From Acidithiobacillus ferridurans (GTDB lineage Bacteria; Pseudomonadota; Gammaproteobacteria; Acidithiobacillales; Acidithiobacillaceae): a DNA stretch of 64,000 nt. A model generated the notes under the pieces. The model was not told the DNA's origin and did not search any database. It was given only the letters and a program-made list of their open reading frames with translations. The stretch lies in NCBI RefSeq assembly GCF_003966655.1, contig NZ_AP018795.1, forward strand, positions 1,082,001 to 1,146,000. Direction: 5' to 3'. A program made the position numbers and the translations under genes. Of this stretch, positions 59,911 to 64,000 are shown piece after piece (the stretch's first letter is position 1; each line of letters opens with the position of its first letter).

Positions 59911-62019
59911 ATGGCGCGTACACGTATCGCTGCGCTCCGTCTCGACGGCGAGCATGCAGAGCAAAAACGGGAAGAGATTCGCAGGACCTTTCACGAGACT
60001 TTTTCGCTGTATGAACAGCTTTTCGATCACCTGGCAGAACCGGCGGCGTGGTATGAGAAGGCCATTCCCCTGCGTCATCCCCTGATCTTCTATTTCGGCC
60101 ATAGCGCCACCTTCTATGTAAACAAACTCCAGGTAGCCGGTCTGATCGGACGGCGTCTCGATTCGCGTTTAGAGTCCGTTTTTGCGGTCGGCGTCGATGA
60201 AATGTCCTGGGACGACCTGGACGAAACCCATTATGACTGGCCCTCCGTCGATGACGTCCGTCAGTACCGGCAGCGGGTGCGGGAACTGGTGGACGGTCTG
60301 ATCGGCGAGATGCCCCTGTCCCTGCCCATCACCTGGGATTCGCCGTGGTGGGTGATCCTCATGGGAATGGAGCATGAAAACATCCATCTGGAGACCAGTT
60401 CGGTGCTCATACGGCAATTGCCCCTGTCCCGCGTCCGCCCCGTAGAAGCCTTCCGTCCCTGGACCCCCGCAGGGGCCGCGCCGGATAATATCCTGCAGGC
60501 CGTAGCGGGCGGCGCCGTCCGTCTGGGCAAAGAACGCGCCGATCCCCGTTATGGCTGGGATAATGAATATGGCCTTCATCAGGCGGCACTACAGCCCTTT
60601 CATGCCTCCCGCTTTTTGGTGAGCAATCAGGAGTTTCTGGCTTTCGTGGAGCAGGATGGCTACAGCGACAGCCGCTGGTGGACCGCGGAGGGCGATCGCT
60701 GGCGCCGCTTCAGCCAGGCCCGGCACCCGACTTTCTGGGTCCCGGATCAGGACAGCTGGCGGCTGCGCCTGATCGCGGAGGAGCGCCCCATGCCGTGGAA
60801 CTGGCCGGTGGAGGTGAACGCACTGGAAGCCGACGCCTTCTGCCGCTGGAAATCGGCCGGGACCCGTCAGAGCCTGCGCCTGCCCAGCGAGGATGAGTGG
60901 CGGCGTCTGCGTGAGCTCAGTGGACTGGCGGACTGTGATGCCTGGGATGACGCGGTGCCTGGCAATATCGGGCTCGCCGCCGGCTGCTCGCCCTGCCCCG
61001 TAGATCAATTCAAACAGGGAGATTTCTACGATGTGGTCGGCAACGTCTGGCAATGGACCGCGACGCCCATCTATCCCTTTCCCGGTTTCGAGGTGCATCC
61101 GGTTTATGATGACTTCACGGTGCCCACCTTCGACCAGCAGCACAATCTTTTCAAGGGCGGCTCATTCATCAGCCTCGGCAACGAAATGCAGCGAGAGGCT
61201 CGCTACGCCTTCCGCCGCCATTTCTTCCAGCACGCGGGATTCCGTTATGTGGCCTCGCCCAATGCACTGCCTGAGGTACCGGTCTATGAGAGTGACGCCC
61301 TGGTCTCTCAATACGCGGAATTTCACTATGGGCGCGAGTACTATGGGGTGGCCAATTTTGCGGTAGAGGTCGTGGGAATCGCGGTGGAGGCTATGGCCGG
61401 CAAGCCGTTACGTCGCGCTTTGGACATCGGTTGTGCCGTAGGCCGCGGTAGTTTTGAACTGGCAAGGCACTGCCCCGAAGTCACCGGCCTCGACTTCTCC
61501 GCACGCTTCATCAGCGTCGGCGTGCAACTGCGCGAGCGCGGGCACTTCTCCTACACGCTGACTGAAGAGGGTGAACTGCAAAGCTATCAAACGGCGGATC
61601 TCGCCACCCTGGGGCTAACCGGGGCTGCAAACCGGGTCCACTTCTTTCAGGCCGACGCCTGCAATCTGAAGCCCCTGTACAAGGATTATGATCTGGTGGT
61701 GGCGGCCAACCTCATCGACCGCTTGCACCACCCCCGCAAATTTCTGGAGGACATCGCCGACCGCATCCTTCCCGGCGGTTTGCTGGTCATCACGTCGCCC
61801 TACACCTGGTTGGAAGAATACACCGCGCGGTCGGAGTGGCTCGGCGGTTTCAAACGAGATGGAGAGAATCTGAGCACCTTCGACGCCCTGCGGGAAATTT
61901 TGTCCGGGCCATTCCGTCTACGCGATGGCAGTCCGCAGGATCTGCCCTTCGTCATCCGCGAAACGGCGCGCAAATATCAGCACAGCATCGCGCAGGTGAC
62001 CATCTGGGAGCGCTTATGA
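59911..62019 (+). CDS. ovoA: 5-histidylcysteine sulfoxide synthase / 4-mercaptohistidine N1-methyltransferase (OvoA)
   Basis: First and last enzyme of ovothiol A synthesis. 702 residues: DinB-like iron-binding N-domain with H64 (YFGHSATF) and HxxxHxE (H155, H159, E161 in MEHENIHLE); formylglycine-generating-enzyme-like domain (about 190-450) with VVGNVWQWTATPIY, HNLFKGGSF and FRRHFFQHAGFRYV; and a C-terminal SAM methyltransferase from about 500 with LDIGCAVGRGSFEL. The C-terminal methyltransferase distinguishes OvoA from EgtB. Overlaps a PLP lyase gene by 4 bases. Confidence 0.9.
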   Translation: MARTRIAALRLDGEHAEQKREEIRRTFHETFSLYEQLFDHLAEPAAWYEKAIPLRHPLIFYFGHSATFYVNKLQVAGLIGRRLDSRLESVFAVGVDEMSWDDLDETHYDWPSVDDVRQYRQRVRELVDGLIGEMPLSLPITWDSPWWVILMGMEHENIHLETSSVLIRQLPLSRVRPVEAFRPWTPAGAAPDNILQAVAGGAVRLGKERADPRYGWDNEYGLHQAALQPFHASRFLVSNQEFLAFVEQDGYSDSRWWTAEGDRWRRFSQARHPTFWVPDQDSWRLRLIAEERPMPWNWPVEVNALEADAFCRWKSAGTRQSLRLPSEDEWRRLRELSGLADCDAWDDAVPGNIGLAAGCSPCPVDQFKQGDFYDVVGNVWQWTATPIYPFPGFEVHPVYDDFTVPTFDQQHNLFKGGSFISLGNEMQREARYAFRRHFFQHAGFRYVASPNALPEVPVYESDALVSQYAEFHYGREYYGVANFAVEVVGIAVEAMAGKPLRRALDIGCAVGRGSFELARHCPEVTGLDFSARFISVGVQLRERGHFSYTLTEEGELQSYQTADLATLGLTGAANRVHFFQADACNLKPLYKDYDLVVAANLIDRLHHPRKFLEDIADRILPGGLLVITSPYTWLEEYTARSEWLGGFKRDGENLSTFDALREILSGPFRLRDGSPQDLPFVIRETARKYQHSIAQVTIWERL

Positions 62020-63173
62020 GCGCGGAACGGGGCGGCGTCGACTTCGACCGGGTCATTCCACGACGCGGAACTGGATGCCTCAAATGGGATGGTGCCGCAG
62101 AACGCTTTGGCGCTGAAGTGCTGCCCATGTGGGTGGCGGACATGGATTTCGCCGCACCGGACACGGTCATCACCGCTTTGCAGGAACGCCTGAATCACCC
62201 CATTTTCGGTTATCCGGGCAATGAAGGGACCATGTTGCAGGCCGCCGCCGACTGGCTGGCCAGACGCCATGACTGGCGGCCGGAAAGCGACGCGATCGCC
62301 TGCATCAGCGGTGTCGTTCCCGCCCTTTACGCAGCCGTACGGGCCTTCACCCAGCCGGGCGAAGCGATCATCGTCATGCCGCCCATTTATCCGCCGTTCA
62401 TGACTGCAGTGGAGGACAACGGGCGGAAATTGCTGCTGGCCCCGCTGATCGCGGATGACACCGGCCATTACCGCATGAACTGGGATGCCCTGGAAATCGC
62501 CGTCCAGCGGGCGAAACTGTTGATCCTCTGCTCGCCCCACAACCCGGTGGGGCGGGTCTGGACACCGGAAGAACTGCAACGACTGGGCACACTGTGCGCC
62601 GATGCCGACTGCGTGGTGGTCAGCGATGAAATCCATGCCGACCTCAGTCAGCATCCGCACAGCCCTTTCCCCAGCCGCTTCCCGCGCTCGATCCTCCTGA
62701 CCTCTGCCGGCAAAAGCTTCAATCTGGCGGGACTGGGCGGCGGGGTCAGCGTCATCCCCGACGCTGGGCTGCGTCGTACCTTTCTGACCGAGGTCCGGCG
62801 CAGTCAGATTCAGCACACCAACCTCTTCGCGCTGACCGCCATGACCGGCGTCTGGCGGCACGGCGCGGAATGGCAGTCCGCGTTGCGCGGTTATCTGGCG
62901 GACAACGCCCGTTTCATCAGCGAATACCTGATGCGGGAGCTACCCGAGGTCGGCTATCGGCAACCGGAGTTCGGGTACCTCGCCTGGCTGGACGTGCATC
63001 ATTACGGCAACGACGAGACGCTGGCGCGGCGTCTGCTGCAAGCAGGTCTCGGCCTCAATCCCGGGCCCAGTTTCGGGCCGGGTGGTGAGGGTTTCTTGCG
63101 ACTGAACTTCGCCACCCCCCGAAGCATCCTGGAAGAAGGGCTGGGGCACTTGCGACAGGCCTTGCACCGCTAG
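62016..63173 (+). CDS. ovoB: PLP-dependent C-S lyase, MalY/PatB type, probable OvoB
   Basis: Fold-type I aminotransferase family. 385 residues with VLPMWVADMDFAAPDTVI, SPHNPVGRVWTPEEL, VSDEIHADL and the PLP lysine in TSAGKSFNLAGL (K233). By sequence it is a cystathionine beta-lyase-like enzyme. Translational coupling to ovoA (ATGA) suggests it is the sulfoxide lyase OvoB that releases 4-mercaptohistidine from the histidylcysteine sulfoxide. Function inferred from context. Confidence 0.82.
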   Translation: MSAERGGVDFDRVIPRRGTGCLKWDGAAERFGAEVLPMWVADMDFAAPDTVITALQERLNHPIFGYPGNEGTMLQAAADWLARRHDWRPESDAIACISGVVPALYAAVRAFTQPGEAIIVMPPIYPPFMTAVEDNGRKLLLAPLIADDTGHYRMNWDALEIAVQRAKLLILCSPHNPVGRVWTPEELQRLGTLCADADCVVVSDEIHADLSQHPHSPFPSRFPRSILLTSAGKSFNLAGLGGGVSVIPDAGLRRTFLTEVRRSQIQHTNLFALTAMTGVWRHGAEWQSALRGYLADNARFISEYLMRELPEVGYRQPEFGYLAWLDVHHYGNDETLARRLLQAGLGLNPGPSFGPGGEGFLRLNFATPRSILEEGLGHLRQALHR

Positions 63174-63273
63174 TCCCGGAGAACTTTCCACAGGAAACCG
63201 CCCCGACGACGGTATCGGAACGGCTTGCCCTACCCTACAATACGTTCCACCGAGCGGAGGAGACCAGAGAGAA

Positions 63274-64000
63274 GTGACAGAGGTGCAGGGTAACCTGAAG
63301 CAAAAAGCAGTGGCCACGCTGGCAGCGGGCATTCTGCGCGGGGCGGGGCACCTGCCGCGGCGTTGGCGGGCAGCTCTGGGCGCAATGCTCGGTGATGTGG
63401 TGCGGCTCAGTATGAGCCGGGTGCGCAAGGTGGTGGATGCCAACCTCGCCATTGCTTTCCCCATGATGAGTCTGGCCCAGCGGCTTACTCTGCGGCGCGC
63501 GCACTTCCGGGCACTGGGCCAGGCGGCCCTGGAGCTGGGACCATTGTGGTACTGGCCCTTGCCCCGCGCCCTCGGCCTGATCCGCGAAGTGCGTGGGGAC
63601 GATCTGGTGGACGCCGCTTTAGCCAAAGGACATGGGGTGATTCTCTTCACCGCGCACCTCGGGGCCTGGGAAGCCGCGGTGCTCTACATCGGGCAACGCT
63701 GGCCGGTAACCGTACTCTACATGGAAACCCGCAATCCGGCCGTCAACGCCCGCATTGTGGCTGGGCGCGGGCGCAGTGGCGCGCAATTGGTCCCCAAGGA
63801 GGGAGGTATCCGCCCCCTGCTCCACGCACTGCATCAGGGAGAGGCCATCGGTATACTTCCGGATCAGAACGTCGATCCGCGCGAAGGGGATTACGTCCCG
63901 TTCTTCGGCCGTCCTGCCTGCACCACACCTTTGCTGGGCCGGCTGGCGGCGCGGCGCGGAAGCCCGGTGTTCGGACTCTTCGCCTATCGGTTACCGGGTG
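63274..64000 (+). CDS. Lipid A lauroyl/myristoyl acyltransferase family protein (LpxL-type; 3' end outside window)
   Basis: The frame opens with GTG at 63274 (GGAGGAG upstream) and stays open to the window end, 242 residues. It shows VRKVVDANLAIAFP, the HxxxxE acyltransferase motif in LFTAHLGAWEAA, and GILPDQNVDPREGDYVPFFG, matching LpxL/HtrB late acyltransferases at the inner membrane. Family membership is clear; which acyl chain it adds is not. Confidence 0.88.
   Translation, partial: MTEVQGNLKQKAVATLAAGILRGAGHLPRRWRAALGAMLGDVVRLSMSRVRKVVDANLAIAFPMMSLAQRLTLRRAHFRALGQAALELGPLWYWPLPRALGLIREVRGDDLVDAALAKGHGVILFTAHLGAWEAAVLYIGQRWPVTVLYMETRNPAVNARIVAGRGRSGAQLVPKEGGIRPLLHALHQGEAIGILPDQNVDPREGDYVPFFGRPACTTPLLGRLAARRGSPVFGLFAYRLPG

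Overview
The window reads as a densely packed chromosome segment of an acidophilic, sulfur-oxidising gammaproteobacterium-like organism, most likely Acidithiobacillus or a close relative. This is inference from content: an FNR-regulated persulfide dioxygenase/SQR cluster, a beta-carbonic anhydrase beside a SulP transporter, hopanoid glycosyltransferase HpnB, PilT/PilU, ovothiol genes, high G+C, and the metX/metW, glyA-nrdR-rib-nusB and yggS-proC-yggT-yggU-bioB gene orders. No rRNA, tRNA or CRISPR array was seen. The only gene-poor stretch above 300 bases, 17811-18245, holds broken toxin-antitoxin genes.

Layout. 1-5501 (minus): glyA-nrdR-ribD-ribE-ribBX-ribH-nusB, folate one-carbon and riboflavin genes. 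5634-6413: membrane protein of unknown role. 6605-12368: metX-metW, a GST-like protein, ubiE and metE (with a histidine-rich insertion), then a terminator. 12486-14675: carbonic anhydrase plus SulP transporter, probable inorganic carbon uptake. 14679-17810: putA. 17888-21223: the scar of a type I restriction and toxin-antitoxin island: truncated hsdR, a rhuM/zeta fusion remnant, a cut-short antitoxin, an intact hsdM with no hsdS, and a relBE-like remnant. 21391-24788: yaiI, rplU-rpmA-obgE-proB. 24785-30705: fur | bamE, ratA, a PLD enzyme, smpB, an ArnT-like transferase, a DsbG-like protein and dsbB. 30739-33096: purE-purK and trmB. 33093-36507: FNR-like regulator, persulfide dioxygenase, an unknown His-rich protein and an SQR-like flavoprotein, with a palindromic operator placed for class II activation. 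36546-41460: hpnB, pilU, an insertion sequence, pilT. 41562-44651: yggS-proC-yggT-yggU-bioB. 44697-49976: PagL-like deacylase, an orphan membrane fusion protein, tetR-argB, a membrane protein, a zinc-ribbon protein and a coiled-coil protein. 50039-54899: ferredoxin-type reductase, RNase T, fetB-bpt-aat (N-end rule), htpX. 55013-58516: bioF-bioH-bioC-bioD from a textbook promoter predicted to give a leaderless mRNA. 58544-64000: comF, trmL, ovoA-ovoB (ovothiol), and the start of an LpxL-type acyltransferase.

Five genes (glyA, hpnB, pilT, a membrane protein at 48282 and trmL) are each broken by a single missing base in a run of 5-6 G/C bases. One extra base restores the family sequence each time, so these look like homopolymer undercalls in the assembly rather than biological loss. 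The truncations in the hsd region are different: they are gene-to-gene junctions and look like genuine deletions.
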